Shown: positions 45,512 through 55,017 of the stretch, in pieces
How positions within the stretch are numbered: position 1 is the stretch's first letter
How the letters are laid out: the number at the start of each line of letters is the position of its first letter
NCBI GenBank assembly: GCA_022843145.1
Contig: JALHOF010000005.1
Location: 1-64,000 of the forward strand
Source: Hyphomicrobium sp.
GTDB lineage: Bacteria; Pseudomonadota; Alphaproteobacteria; Rhizobiales; Hyphomicrobiaceae
Direction of reading: 5' to 3'
Length of the DNA stretch: 64,000 nt
The notes under the pieces: model-generated
The model's input: the letters and a program-made list of their open reading frames with translations, nothing else
Told to the model about the DNA's origin: nothing
Databases searched by the model: none
Position numbers and translations under genes: made by a program

Positions 45512-48500
45512 ATTGGAACATCTCCTCCTGGTCGATCCGTAATCCTATTCCCGGAATAGTGCTGTTCGCCGTGCTCGCGCTCTTGGGCACGATGAGCTTC
45601 ATGAATCTGCCGGTCACACGCTTCCCCAACATCGACGTTCCGGTCATCACCGTGACCGTGATGCAATCGGGCGCGGCGCCGGCTGAACTCGAAACACAAG
45701 TCACCAAGATCGTCGAAGACGCCGTCGCCAACTTGACCGGCGTCAAGCACGTGATGTCGACGCTGACTGACGGTGCGTCCACGACCGCGATCGAATTCCG
45801 CCTCGAAATCAACCCCGAACAAGCGAAGGACGACGTTCGCGACGCGATCGACAAAATCCGCACCGAGTTGCCGCGCTCGATCGACGAACCGATCATCCAG
45901 AAGATCGACGTCGAAGGGCAGTCGATCGTCACGTATGCCGCGATTTCGCCAGCCAAGACGCTCGAACAGCTGTCGTGGCATGTCGATGACGTAATCAAGC
46001 GATCGTTGCTTGGATTGAAGGGCGTCGGACGCGTCGAGCGCAACGGCGGCGTCGATCGCGAGATCCGCATCCTTCTCGATCCGGATCGCTTGCTCTCGCT
46101 CGGAATCACCGCTGCCGAAGTCAACCGGCAGGTTCGCGCAACGAACGTAGATCTCGGCTCGGGCCGCGGCGAAGTCGGTGGACAAGAGCAGGCGATCCGC
46201 ATTCTAGCGGGCGCGCGCACGGTTGAAGATCTGTCGCAAACCAAGGTCGTTCTATCGGGCGGGCGAGAAGTCCGCCTCGGCGACCTCGGCAAGGTCATCG
46301 ACGACGCGACGGAGCCCCGCTCATTCGCACGCCTCGACGGACAGCCCGTGGTCTCGTTCGCGGTGTTCCGTTCGAAGGGCGCGAGCGAGCTGTCGGTTGC
46401 GCAAGTGGTCGAGAAGCGGCTGGCTGAAATGCGTCTGGCACAGCCCGACGTCGACATCGTGAAAATCGACGACGCCTATTCATACACCGTCGGCAATTAC
46501 CACTCGGCCATGGAGACGCTGATCGAAGGGTCGGTGCTCGCCGTGCTCGTTGTTCTCGTATTCCTGCGCAACTGGCGCGCGACGATCATTGCCGCCATCG
46601 CGCTGCCGCTGTCTGCGATTCCGACGTTCTGGGCGATGGAACTGATGGGCTTCTCGCTGAACCTCGTCAGCCTGCTCGCGATTACGCTCGTCACGGGCAT
46701 TCTGGTCGATGACGCCATCGTCGAAATCGAGAACATCGTGCGTCACATCCGGATGGGCAAGTCGCCCTATCGCGCCTCGCTCGAAGCGGCCGACGAAATC
46801 GGTCTCGCGGTCATCGCCATTACCTTCACCATCGTCGCGATTTTCGCGCCGGTGTCGTTCATGGGCGGCGTCGCCGGACAGTATTTCAAGCAGTTTGGCC
46901 TGACCGTCGCCGTCGCCGTGCTGTTTTCGCTGCTCGTGGCGCGGTTGATCACACCTATGCTCACGGCCTATTTCATGCGCGATCTGCCGCCAGAGGAGCA
47001 CGGCACCGGCCCGATCCTGGTCGGCTATGCGAAATTCCTCGCCTGTACCCTGCGCTGGCGCTGGATCACGCTCGTCGTCGGGCTCGGACTGTTCGTCGGG
47101 TCGATCTACGCGACGTCGCTTTTGCCGACCGCGTTCATTCCGGATGAAGACACGAGCCGCGTCGTCGTCTCGGCCGAATTGCCTCCAGGTGCCACCCTCG
47201 CCGACACGCGCGATACGACCGACCGCATCGTCAGCGAGTTGCGCACGATCCCGGAGGTCAAGAACGTCCTCGTGATCGGCGGGAGTTCGCCGACCGGAAG
47301 TCGCGAAATCCGGCGCGCTTCGGTCATTGTGCGGCTTGTTCCAAAAAGCGAGCGCAACCGGTCGCAGAAGCTGTTGAAGTCGGTTATCTCGGAGAAGCTC
47401 TCGAGCATCGCCGACACGCGCGCCTGGTACGTCAACGAGCGTGGCGAGCGCGAGCTGTCGTTCGCGCTCTTGTCGAATGACGGTCGCGCGCTCGACGAGG
47501 CCGTCGGCCGTCTCGAGGCGGCCTTGCGGAGGGTGCCGGGTTTCTCGAACGTGGCCGCCAACGCCGCCCTCGACCGCCCGGAGATCCGTGTGGTTCCGAA
47601 GTCCGACGAAGCAGCGCGTGCGGGCGTGACGCCGGACGCCATAGCCGAAACGGTCCGCGTTGCAACGATCGGCGACGTCGCCGCCAATCTCGCCAAATTC
47701 AACGCCGGCGACCGGCTGGTGCCGATCCGCGTCCAGATCGAGGAAAACGCGCGTACCGATCTTGCGCGGATCGAAGCCTTGCGCGTGATCTCGCAGACCG
47801 GCGCATCAGTCCCTCTGACCGCCGTCGCGACGGTCTCCTTCGGGCGCGGTCCGAGCGCGATCGAACGCTATGACAGACAGCGCCGCGCCAACCTCGGTGT
47901 CGATCTGGCGCAGGGCTTGCCGCTCGGCACCGCGCGCGAGACATTCTTGCGCGTGGTCGACGAGGTGAAGCTGCCGGCAGGCGTCATCCTGCAGCCGTCG
48001 GGCGATGCCGAGATCCAGGACGAGGTGGCGTCGGGCTTCATTCGCGCCATGGGCACCGGCCTGCTGATCGTACTGGGCGTACTCATCCTCCTGTTCGCAA
48101 GCGTGTTCCAGCCGATCACCGTGCTGTTGTCGCTGCCGCTGTCTTTCGGCGGCGTCGTGGTCGGTCTCCTCGCAACGAACAATCCAGTCAGCATGCCGGT
48201 CTACATCGGACTGTTGATGCTGATGGGCATCGTGACGAAGAATGCAATCATGCTCGTCGACTTCGCGGTCGAGGAAATGAAGCGCGGCATTCCGCGCACC
48301 GAAGCGCTGATCGATGCCGGCCGCAAGCGCGCGCGGCCGATCGTCATGACCACGCTGGCGATGGCAGCGGGCATGCTGCCGAGCGCCTTCGCGATCGGCG
48401 ATGGCGGCGAGTTCCGCGCGCCGATGGCGATCGCCGTGATTGGCGGACTGCTCGTTTCGACAGTCCTGTCGCTGATCTTCGTGCCGTCCTTCTTCACGGT

Positions 48501-48699
48501 GATGGACGACCTGTCGTGGTTGACCACACGGATCTTCGGCCGCTTCGTCGGCAAGGTCGACGAGCCGCCCGAGTATATCGAGGAGCAGGCGCGCGAACGC
48601 GCCCGGTCCGACGCTCAACACAACGCGAGCATGAACCCGGGCTTGGCGCGCGAGGACAAGCCGATCCAGCACCCGGCCCGGCCGCTCGCCGCGGAATAG
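45508..48699 (+). CDS. RND-type (HAE1-like) multidrug efflux permease
   Basis: The 1063-residue inner-membrane pump has the twelve-helix RND pattern with two large periplasmic loops. Proton-relay Asp pair is present in LVDDAIVEIENIVRH (TM4), the first helix reads GIVLFAVLALLGTMSF, and the second half repeats the pattern (MGIVTKNAIMLVDFAVEEMKRG). It probably exports drugs, bile-like compounds or solvents. It completes the tetR-MFP-RND operon; a TolC-like gene is absent from the window. Confidence 0.95.
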   Translation: MNWNISSWSIRNPIPGIVLFAVLALLGTMSFMNLPVTRFPNIDVPVITVTVMQSGAAPAELETQVTKIVEDAVANLTGVKHVMSTLTDGASTTAIEFRLEINPEQAKDDVRDAIDKIRTELPRSIDEPIIQKIDVEGQSIVTYAAISPAKTLEQLSWHVDDVIKRSLLGLKGVGRVERNGGVDREIRILLDPDRLLSLGITAAEVNRQVRATNVDLGSGRGEVGGQEQAIRILAGARTVEDLSQTKVVLSGGREVRLGDLGKVIDDATEPRSFARLDGQPVVSFAVFRSKGASELSVAQVVEKRLAEMRLAQPDVDIVKIDDAYSYTVGNYHSAMETLIEGSVLAVLVVLVFLRNWRATIIAAIALPLSAIPTFWAMELMGFSLNLVSLLAITLVTGILVDDAIVEIENIVRHIRMGKSPYRASLEAADEIGLAVIAITFTIVAIFAPVSFMGGVAGQYFKQFGLTVAVAVLFSLLVARLITPMLTAYFMRDLPPEEHGTGPILVGYAKFLACTLRWRWITLVVGLGLFVGSIYATSLLPTAFIPDEDTSRVVVSAELPPGATLADTRDTTDRIVSELRTIPEVKNVLVIGGSSPTGSREIRRASVIVRLVPKSERNRSQKLLKSVISEKLSSIADTRAWYVNERGERELSFALLSNDGRALDEAVGRLEAALRRVPGFSNVAANAALDRPEIRVVPKSDEAARAGVTPDAIAETVRVATIGDVAANLAKFNAGDRLVPIRVQIEENARTDLARIEALRVISQTGASVPLTAVATVSFGRGPSAIERYDRQRRANLGVDLAQGLPLGTARETFLRVVDEVKLPAGVILQPSGDAEIQDEVASGFIRAMGTGLLIVLGVLILLFASVFQPITVLLSLPLSFGGVVVGLLATNNPVSMPVYIGLLMLMGIVTKNAIMLVDFAVEEMKRGIPRTEALIDAGRKRARPIVMTTLAMAAGMLPSAFAIGDGGEFRAPMAIAVIGGLLVSTVLSLIFVPSFFTVMDDLSWLTTRIFGRFVGKVDEPPEYIEEQARERARSDAQHNASMNPGLAREDKPIQHPARPLAAE

Positions 48700-48801
48700 A
48701 GTTATTCCGCCATAACGTCATTGCAGCGTCATCGGAGAGGACTTACGTTCCGCGCTCAGACGGCTTGGCCGTCGACGACCGACCCCCAAGGAGATGCATC
48801 C

Positions 48802-49899
48802 ATGTTCGACGCCCGCAGCCTGCTCGAAGCTCTGGTCAAAGGAGCCGCTCCGCAACCCGCGCAGCCGCAGTCTGGCGGCGGCGGCCTTGGCGGTCTGGGT
48901 GATCTGCTCGGACAGATGATGAACCAGGGCGGCCGCGGCGGCGCAGCCCCTCAGTCGGGCGGCGGCGGGCTCGAGGATCTGTTGCGCAACATGCTGCCCG
49001 GTGGTGGCGCCGGACAGGGTGGGCCGGCAATCGGCGGTGGCCAGTCGGGTGGTGGGCAGTCGGGAGGTGGGCTCGGCGACATCCTCGGCCAGCTTCAAAA
49101 GCAGATGGGCGGAGGTCAAGGCGGCGCCGGAGGTGGCGGTTTGATGGACATCCTCGGCCAGGTGCTGGGACAGGCGTCCCAGGGCGTGAAGGAAGGCGCT
49201 GGCCGGATCGAGGATGCGACCGGCGTAGGCCGCGGCATGAAGGACGCCGTAGGCAAGGCGACGGGCCAGTCGCCCGACGATCTGATGGCCCAATTGAAGG
49301 ATTTGATCGCCAAGAACCAGCTCGGCGCGGGCGCGACGCTCGGCGGACTGGGCGCGGTTGTCCTCGGGACTCAGACCGGCCGCTCGGCGGCTGCCACCGC
49401 GGCGAAACTCGGCGCGCTCGCTTTGATCGGCGGCCTCGCATACAAGGCGTATCAGAACTACTCCGAGGGCCGTCCCATGATCGGCGGACATTTCGCTCCG
49501 CAGGAAGCCCCTCGCGGTTCGGGCTTCGAGCCGGCGGCCGTGACCAACGAAGCAGCGACGCTTTACATTCGCGCGATGATCGGCGCGGCGGCAGCCGACG
49601 GCCGCATTGACGGAGCGGAACAACAGAAGATCATCGGCTCGTTGAAGCAGGCCGGCGTCGACGCCGAGGCCGAGGAATTCCTCGCCAACGAGTTGAACAA
49701 CCCGGCCACGCCTGAGGATCTGATCGGCGCCGTGCAAACGCCGGAGCAGGCCGTTCAGGTGTACACGGCTGCCCGCCTGGCCATTGAGCCGGACACGCAA
49801 GGTGAGCAGGTGTACCTGTCGGCGCTCGCCTCGGGCCTCGGCATCGACCGCGAGCTTGCCGCTCACGTGGACGCAACCACGCGCGGCGCGGCTGCCTGA
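48802..49899 (+). CDS. DUF533 (TerB-like) protein with Gly/Gln-rich N-terminus
   Basis: The 365-residue protein begins with a low-complexity Gly/Gln/Ser region (about residues 15-115) containing repeated FGGGL/GQ motifs, followed by a hydrophobic segment (AATAAKLGALALIGGLAYKAY) and a C-terminal TerB-like helical domain (IGAAAADGRIDGAEQQKII) as in DUF533/YebE proteins. The role is unknown; family members are inner-membrane. AAGGAG lies just before the ATG. A strong terminator follows. Confidence 0.82.
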   Translation: MFDARSLLEALVKGAAPQPAQPQSGGGGLGGLGDLLGQMMNQGGRGGAAPQSGGGGLEDLLRNMLPGGGAGQGGPAIGGGQSGGGQSGGGLGDILGQLQKQMGGGQGGAGGGGLMDILGQVLGQASQGVKEGAGRIEDATGVGRGMKDAVGKATGQSPDDLMAQLKDLIAKNQLGAGATLGGLGAVVLGTQTGRSAAATAAKLGALALIGGLAYKAYQNYSEGRPMIGGHFAPQEAPRGSGFEPAAVTNEAATLYIRAMIGAAAADGRIDGAEQQKIIGSLKQAGVDAEAEEFLANELNNPATPEDLIGAVQTPEQAVQVYTAARLAIEPDTQGEQVYLSALASGLGIDRELAAHVDATTRGAAA

Positions 49900-49924
49900 C
49901 GCGCGATCGCATTTCGAATGGATG

Positions 49925-49956
49925 AAGGGCTCGCGATTATCAGATCTCGAGCCCTT
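49925..49956 (+). terminator. Rho-independent terminator after the DUF533 gene
   Basis: A nine-pair stem (AAGGGCTCG / CGAGCCCTT) with a 14-base loop is followed by a T-rich stretch, 26 bases after the stop. It separates this gene from the convergent ABC exporter operon. Confidence 0.75.
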
Positions 49957-50013
49957 TTCTTCAGATCTAGCCGCCAACGCCTACGCGCATCCGCGACGGA
50001 CTCACCCCTGGCG

Positions 50014-51132
50014 TCATTTCTTGGTTGCGGGCTCGGGCGCCGACGAAACGGCCGTCTCGTTGCGGAAGAATACATCGACCCGCATACCAGTCAGCAGCGG
50101 CGGCGTGCCGTCGAGCATGGCCTGCACTTCGAGCACTTCGACATCGGTCGGCCGGCGAGGTCCGCGCGTATTGATGCGCGGCGTGCCGAGTGCGGAAGCG
50201 ATCGCCGTGACCTTGCCTTCGAATTCGCGATCCGGGAACGCGTCGGCACGCACGACGATACGCTGACCGATCTTGACCCGCGTTGCATCGCGCTCTTCGA
50301 CCTCGGCGCGAACCTTGAGGCTCGACAGATCGCCGAAGGTGACGAGCACGGACTCAGGCGACGGCGCCGTCAACTCACCCAGCCGAGCCGGCACACTCAG
50401 CACCGTGCCGTCGGTCGGCGCGCGGATCCGCGTCCGTTCGATCGCCTGCTCGGCTAGCGCAAGGTCGGATCGGGCGGCGGCCAGCGAGGCTTCCAGACGC
50501 GTCGGCAGAGGTGCGCCTTGGGCAATCAACCGCGCCAGGGCTGCACGCTCAGCGACGGCCTTTTCATCGACTGCCTTGATCTTGGCCCTTGCCTCGTCGA
50601 GGGTGAGCTGATTGACACGTCCCGCACGCAGCGCGATCTGCGCCTCGTCGAACGCCATGCGGGCGCGGAACAATGCCCGGTCGGCATCAAATGCGGAGTC
50701 TTCGAGTCGACGCCGGCCGTTGGTCCCCTTGGCTTCCGGATCCTCGTCGCGCTCGCGTTTGCGGACGTGGGCCTCGGCCTCGGCAGCGACATGACGCGTC
50801 CAATGGTCTTCGTCGTCCAGGCGGACCAGAATGTCGCCTTTGACCACGCGCTCAGCGGACCGAACCGCAACTTCGACAATCCGCCCTCCGACCTGCGGCG
50901 CTAGCCTGATTTCGCCATCCTTTGGCTCAATCCGTCCGGTGGCGGATGCCGCCCACTGCGGCCGCGGACCGGTTGCATCCGCACGCGCGGCCGTCGACCA
51001 GTCCTGCGCCGCAACGGGCGCGTTGACGGCTCCTGACGTGACGTCAGGGGCGGGCTTGACCAGCGCCGCGATACCCAGCGCGATGGCACTGGCGATCCCG
51101 AGGGTGACCACTGTCGAGTCGATCTTAGGCAT
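50014..51132 (-). CDS. HlyD-family periplasmic adaptor of a DevBCA-type ABC exporter
   Basis: The 372-residue protein has one N-terminal membrane helix (VVTLGIASAIALGIAALV) and the adaptor fold: biotinyl-lipoyl strands (GRIEPKDGEIRLAPQVGGRIVEV), long coiled-coil (about 130-240) and a C-terminal barrel (RVKIGQRIVVRADAFPDREFEG). It resembles DevB. The start overlaps the ATPase stop by eight bases. It is the third gene (permease-ATPase-adaptor) of the operon. A matching outer-membrane channel is not in the window. Confidence 0.88.
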   Translation of the reverse strand: MPKIDSTVVTLGIASAIALGIAALVKPAPDVTSGAVNAPVAAQDWSTAARADATGPRPQWAASATGRIEPKDGEIRLAPQVGGRIVEVAVRSAERVVKGDILVRLDDEDHWTRHVAAEAEAHVRKRERDEDPEAKGTNGRRRLEDSAFDADRALFRARMAFDEAQIALRAGRVNQLTLDEARAKIKAVDEKAVAERAALARLIAQGAPLPTRLEASLAAARSDLALAEQAIERTRIRAPTDGTVLSVPARLGELTAPSPESVLVTFGDLSSLKVRAEVEERDATRVKIGQRIVVRADAFPDREFEGKVTAIASALGTPRINTRGPRRPTDVEVLEVQAMLDGTPPLLTGMRVDVFFRNETAVSSAPEPATKK

Positions 51133-51877
51133 GAGCTTTGCGCCTCTTTGTGAGATCCGTAATTTCGGGAGCATCGAGCCCTTGCGGCCGGCGATCCTCA
51201 CCCACGATCAATCCATCTTCGATTTTGATAACGCGGTCGGCATAGCCGAGCGTGCGCGGATCATGCGTCACCGCCAACACGGAGCGATTCTGCTCCCGCG
51301 CGATGCGCGACAGCAGCGCCATGACGGCATGGCCGTTCTCACTATCGAGCGCGGCGGTCGGCTCGTCGGCGAGCACGATCGAAGGCGATGTCGCAATGGC
51401 GCGGGCCACGGCGACGCGCTGCTGTTCGCCGCCGGACAAGTTGCCGGGATAGTTACGCATACGATTGGCAAGCCCGACCTCGCGCAACACTTCCTCGGCA
51501 CGCGCAGCGGCCGGATATCCGGAGTCCCCACGTACATCGAGCGCAATGCGCACGTTCTCCAGGGCGGACAGCGTCGGAAACAGATTGTAGGACTGAAAGA
51601 TGAAACCGAGGTGGCGGCGGCGCAGCTCGGCCAATTCTTCGGGGCCAAGACCCGTGGTCGACGTACCGGCGACCTCGATTGTGCCGGAAGTCGGCGACAG
51701 GATGCAGCCGAGTATGGACAGCAGCGTCGTCTTGCCGGAGCCGGACGGGCCCATCAAAAGGGTCAGTTCGCCGGGCACGAGCGTGATGTCGACGCCTTTC
51801 AGCGCGACGATCTTCGCGGCGCCCTCGCCAAGCTCCTTGACGATGTTACGGGCAATGAGAACGGGCGTGCTGGTCAT
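51125..51877 (-). CDS. ABC transporter ATP-binding protein (DevA/MacB-like)
   Basis: The 250-residue ATPase has Walker A (GPSGSGKTTLL), Q-loop (FIFQSYNLFPTL), signature LSGGEQQRVAVARAI, Walker B (SIVLADEPTAALD) and the switch His (AVTHDPR). It belongs to the MacB/LolD/DevA group that powers FtsX-like permeases. Its start overlaps the permease stop (ATGA). Confidence 0.95.
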   Translation of the reverse strand: MTSTPVLIARNIVKELGEGAAKIVALKGVDITLVPGELTLLMGPSGSGKTTLLSILGCILSPTSGTIEVAGTSTTGLGPEELAELRRRHLGFIFQSYNLFPTLSALENVRIALDVRGDSGYPAAARAEEVLREVGLANRMRNYPGNLSGGEQQRVAVARAIATSPSIVLADEPTAALDSENGHAVMALLSRIAREQNRSVLAVTHDPRTLGYADRVIKIEDGLIVGEDRRPQGLDAPEITDLTKRRKAHA

Positions 51878-53004
51878 CGGCTGAACACCGTGGCTGGATC
51901 GATCTTTGTGACTTTCACGATCGCCGACAACGCCGAGATCGCGCACATGGATAGCGTCAGAGCAAAGAGCCCGAAGGCGAGTTGGGGCGTCATCACGATC
52001 GGCAGCGCCGAGCCCTGGCTTGCGGCAACGATCAGTATGGCGATGGCCATACCAAGCATGTAACCGATGACGGCGCTGAGCCCTGCCTGGGTGAGGATGA
52101 CTTTGTGAATGTAGCTGGATGACGAGCCAAGGGCACGCAGCGTCGCGAACTCGTTGAGATGGTCTTTCGTACTCGAATAAAGTGTCTGCGCCACGATAAC
52201 GGTGCCGACGAGGATGCCGAGAAGCGCGCCGCCGATCAAGGCGATACCGGCACCAGTTCGGAACAGCCACTGCTTCAAGCTGCGATCGCGGAACTCGGCC
52301 TTGGTCAAAACCTCGGCGCTTTCGAGCCGCTGCAGCAGCGCCTGGCGCACCGCGCCGGCGTCGGCGCCCGGAGCCAGCTGCACCAGATAAAAGGTCGCGC
52401 GCTCGCTGTCGGCGCCCAGCAGGCTACGGGCACGGCTCAGCGGCATGAACGCGTAGGGCGACTGGGTGAACGAGCGAATACCATTCGTCAAAGCGCGAAC
52501 GCGGACGCGGCCCTGGCCGATCTGGGCCGTCGCGCCCAGGCCGTCGATGCCGAGCTCTCCGAAATACGATTGATCGATGGCGATGCCTTCCGGCGCCTTC
52601 ACGTTCTCCCAAGTCCCGGAGACGAGGTTCCAGGGCTCGAGGCCGCCGTCCTCGGCGTCTGCACCGACGACCACCACGCGCGACGAGCCACCGCCGGGCT
52701 TGCGCCACTCCGCAAACGACACGACGAGGGGGATGACGCGGTCGACGCCGGGCGTTGCCAAAGCCTGATGGCGTTCGCGCTGCGTCAACAGCATACCGCC
52801 ATCCTCATAGCTCTTGGCGCCGAACGCCGTGATCCAGAGGTCGCCCTTGGCGCGGTCGATGTTGGCCGTGATCATGCGGCTCGCGCCGAAGTAGAGGCCG
52901 AGCTGGACAGCGACGAGAACGATCGAGAACAGGATACCGATGAGCGTCACCGCAAGCCGGATGCGATCGTGAAAAAGATTGCGGAACGCCAAAGTGAAGA
53001 TCAT
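51874..53004 (-). CDS. ABC transporter permease (DevC/FtsX-like)
   Basis: The 376-residue protein has an N-terminal membrane helix (LFHDRIRLAVTLIGILFSIVLVAVQLGLY), a large periplasmic domain and three C-terminal helices with the FtsX-type core (YSSTKDHLNEFATLRALGSSSSYIHKVILTQAG). It resembles DevC, exporter of glycolipids in cyanobacteria; the substrate here is unknown. It is the first gene of the operon. Confidence 0.93.
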   Translation of the reverse strand: MIFTLAFRNLFHDRIRLAVTLIGILFSIVLVAVQLGLYFGASRMITANIDRAKGDLWITAFGAKSYEDGGMLLTQRERHQALATPGVDRVIPLVVSFAEWRKPGGGSSRVVVVGADAEDGGLEPWNLVSGTWENVKAPEGIAIDQSYFGELGIDGLGATAQIGQGRVRVRALTNGIRSFTQSPYAFMPLSRARSLLGADSERATFYLVQLAPGADAGAVRQALLQRLESAEVLTKAEFRDRSLKQWLFRTGAGIALIGGALLGILVGTVIVAQTLYSSTKDHLNEFATLRALGSSSSYIHKVILTQAGLSAVIGYMLGMAIAILIVAASQGSALPIVMTPQLAFGLFALTLSMCAISALSAIVKVTKIDPATVFSR

Positions 53005-53387
53005 ATCGCTACCAATCTGACCGTATTTAGGGGCCCAAGCCGACGCTGGTTACACCAGCAGCCGCGGGTCGTGAATCCCAATTCAGGGCGGCGCGCATCG
53101 CGTTGACCCGGAAGGGCTCTGGTTCTCTCGAGATCCCGGTTCGTCCGCCCGCCCGGCTCATCGCTATATAGGCGTGTTGACGCCAGTCCGCCACGCACAG
53201 CTTTGCGACGGAGTAAGTAGAAGAGGTTAAGCACCAGAGTAGAACGGCGGCAAAAGGGCAGCCCAAGCGTGTAATCGTCGCATCATCGTGCCGTTACACG
53301 GCGTAGATGGTTCTCTTGCGCTCGGGTTTCGCCGCAATTGAGCCCTATGGAGCATTGAAACCACTCGAAGTTTGAAGGTTTGTCATC
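53005..53387. other. divergent intergenic region
   Basis: This 383-base spacer separates the ABC exporter (minus) from the DUF2147 gene (plus) and must hold both promoters. A TATATA hexamer occurs at about 53164-53169 but no convincing -35 partner was found. No gene or structured RNA is recognised. Confidence 0.35.
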
Positions 53388-54104
53388 ATGTTAGCCATGC
53401 GTTCCCACGATCATCCCGTGCTCGACGCGCGCCCGCGTCACATTCACGTTTCGACCCGCGCCAAGGCCGTCATTCTTTGGTCGTGCCTGTTGGCCGTACC
53501 CGCATTCCTATCGGCTGAGCCAGCGTCTGCGCAGAAGCAGCAACCGCTGCCGCCGCCGGTTTCGGCGCCGATCGCCCCGCCTGCTGGTCCTGTCGGCGTC
53601 TGGATCGACGATACCGGACGCGGCGCCGTCGAGATCAAGCCGTGCGGTGCGAACCTTTGCGGCATGATTTATTGGCTACAGGAGCCCGTATCCGAGAAGA
53701 CGGGCCGGCCTGTGACCGACGCCAACAATCCCGATGCCGCCAAACGGAACCGCGCGGTTTGCGGGCTTCAGGTCATCGGCAGCGCCAAGCCGCAAAGCGA
53801 TGGCACGTGGGACGAGGGCTGGATCTACGATCCGAAGGTCGGAAAATCCTACGATGTCGCCTTCGAACTCGAGAAGAAGGATCGGCTCTCGGTGACGGGC
53901 TACAAAGGCGTCAAGTTCCTGAGCAAGACATTCGTCTGGACCCGTGCGCCAGCAAATTTGGTGCGATGCGACGTGTCGGCCGCAGAGAAACCGATGGTTC
54001 CAGGCGCGACGACCGCCACGCCCGCGGTCAACGGGGCGGCTCAAAAGCCGCTGCCGCCGTCCCGCGCGACGACTACTCCCCTGCCATCGCCGACGCAGCG
54101 TTGA
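53388..54104 (+). CDS. DUF2147 domain-containing exported protein
   Basis: The 238-residue precursor has a leader of about 45 residues ending in a signal peptide (CLLAVPAFLSAEPASA), a proline-rich spacer and a DUF2147 domain (VGVWIDDTGRGAVEIKPCGANLCGMIYWL, KVGKSYDVAFELEKKDRLSVTGY). The domain is a small periplasmic beta-barrel of unknown function, common in Hyphomicrobiales. A Pro/Thr-rich tail of about 40 residues follows. Its last 32 bases overlap the convergent hydrolase gene. Confidence 0.88.
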   Translation: MLAMRSHDHPVLDARPRHIHVSTRAKAVILWSCLLAVPAFLSAEPASAQKQQPLPPPVSAPIAPPAGPVGVWIDDTGRGAVEIKPCGANLCGMIYWLQEPVSEKTGRPVTDANNPDAAKRNRAVCGLQVIGSAKPQSDGTWDEGWIYDPKVGKSYDVAFELEKKDRLSVTGYKGVKFLSKTFVWTRAPANLVRCDVSAAEKPMVPGATTATPAVNGAAQKPLPPSRATTTPLPSPTQR

Positions 54105-55017
54105 GCTTGCGGCTACCCGATGCCGGTGCTGCCTTCTCGGCAGCATTGGCAGCAGCCTCGGCCTTCATGCGCTCGATCTTGGCCTGCTCTTCGATCCGGG
54201 CCATGACACGGGCAGCGAATTCGACTGTACGATCGACGACATAGCCGCGCTGACGGTCGAGCGTGACCATGTGATAGCAATCGTCGAGGACGCTGACCTC
54301 CACCAAGCCACCGAGACGCCGCTGCAGCAACATCGTGTTCTTGAGGTCGCTCTGGTCGTCGAAGCGCGGATGGAAGATCACGGTATGCTGCGTGATCGAG
54401 CCGAGCTGTTTCTTGACCTGCCGCACAAGCCGCCGGAACTCGAGGACCATCCCGCCGCCTCGCCCGAAGAGATCTTCGAGCGAACGATTGTCGCCCTTGA
54501 AGCTATCGAGCATGAAGCTGCGGATGCGATCATCCTTGATGCCGTACGGCGCACGCTGGCTGAACTTGAAGAGACGCGCGACGAAGCGGTCGTGGACCAA
54601 CTTGAACAGGTGCAGCGACTTCGGAATAGCCCAGCCGTTCGGGAAGATCGTGGGCGCGAACAACATCAGCGCCTTCACGCGATCGGGACGGTCGGCTGCG
54701 AGCTTGAGTGCGAGCATCGCTCCCGCCGAGAGACCTCCGACGAGGACGGTATCGCACGTCTCGCAAAGCGCATCGTGTGCGGTCTGAACGCTCTGGTACC
54801 AGTCCTTCCAGGTCGAAAGACCGGAGATGTCCGTGTTCGCGCCGAGGCCCGGAAGAAGCGGGCAATGGACGGTATATCCGAGGCGAGCGAGCGACTGCGC
54901 CACAAAGCGCAATTCCACCGGCGTGCCGCCCAGGCTGTGGATAAGCAGGACACCGACGCGTCCGCCCGGAATGACGATGCTGCCAGGGAGAGTCTTTGTT
55001 TTTACTTGATTATTCAT
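54073..55017 (-). CDS. alpha/beta hydrolase (carboxylesterase-like)
   Basis: The 314-residue protein has the hydrolase fold: oxyanion strand GVLLIHSLGGTP, nucleophile elbow VGGLSAGAML (Gly-Leu-Ser-Ala-Gly) and a C-terminal His in DDCYHMVTLD. An Ala/Glu-rich helical tail of about 50 residues follows. No signal peptide is seen. It resembles carboxylesterases of the Est30 type, but the substrate is unknown. It converges with and overlaps the DUF2147 gene by 32 bases. Confidence 0.87.
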   Translation of the reverse strand: MNNQVKTKTLPGSIVIPGGRVGVLLIHSLGGTPVELRFVAQSLARLGYTVHCPLLPGLGANTDISGLSTWKDWYQSVQTAHDALCETCDTVLVGGLSAGAMLALKLAADRPDRVKALMLFAPTIFPNGWAIPKSLHLFKLVHDRFVARLFKFSQRAPYGIKDDRIRSFMLDSFKGDNRSLEDLFGRGGGMVLEFRRLVRQVKKQLGSITQHTVIFHPRFDDQSDLKNTMLLQRRLGGLVEVSVLDDCYHMVTLDRQRGYVVDRTVEFAARVMARIEEQAKIERMKAEAAANAAEKAAPASGSRKLNAASAMAGE

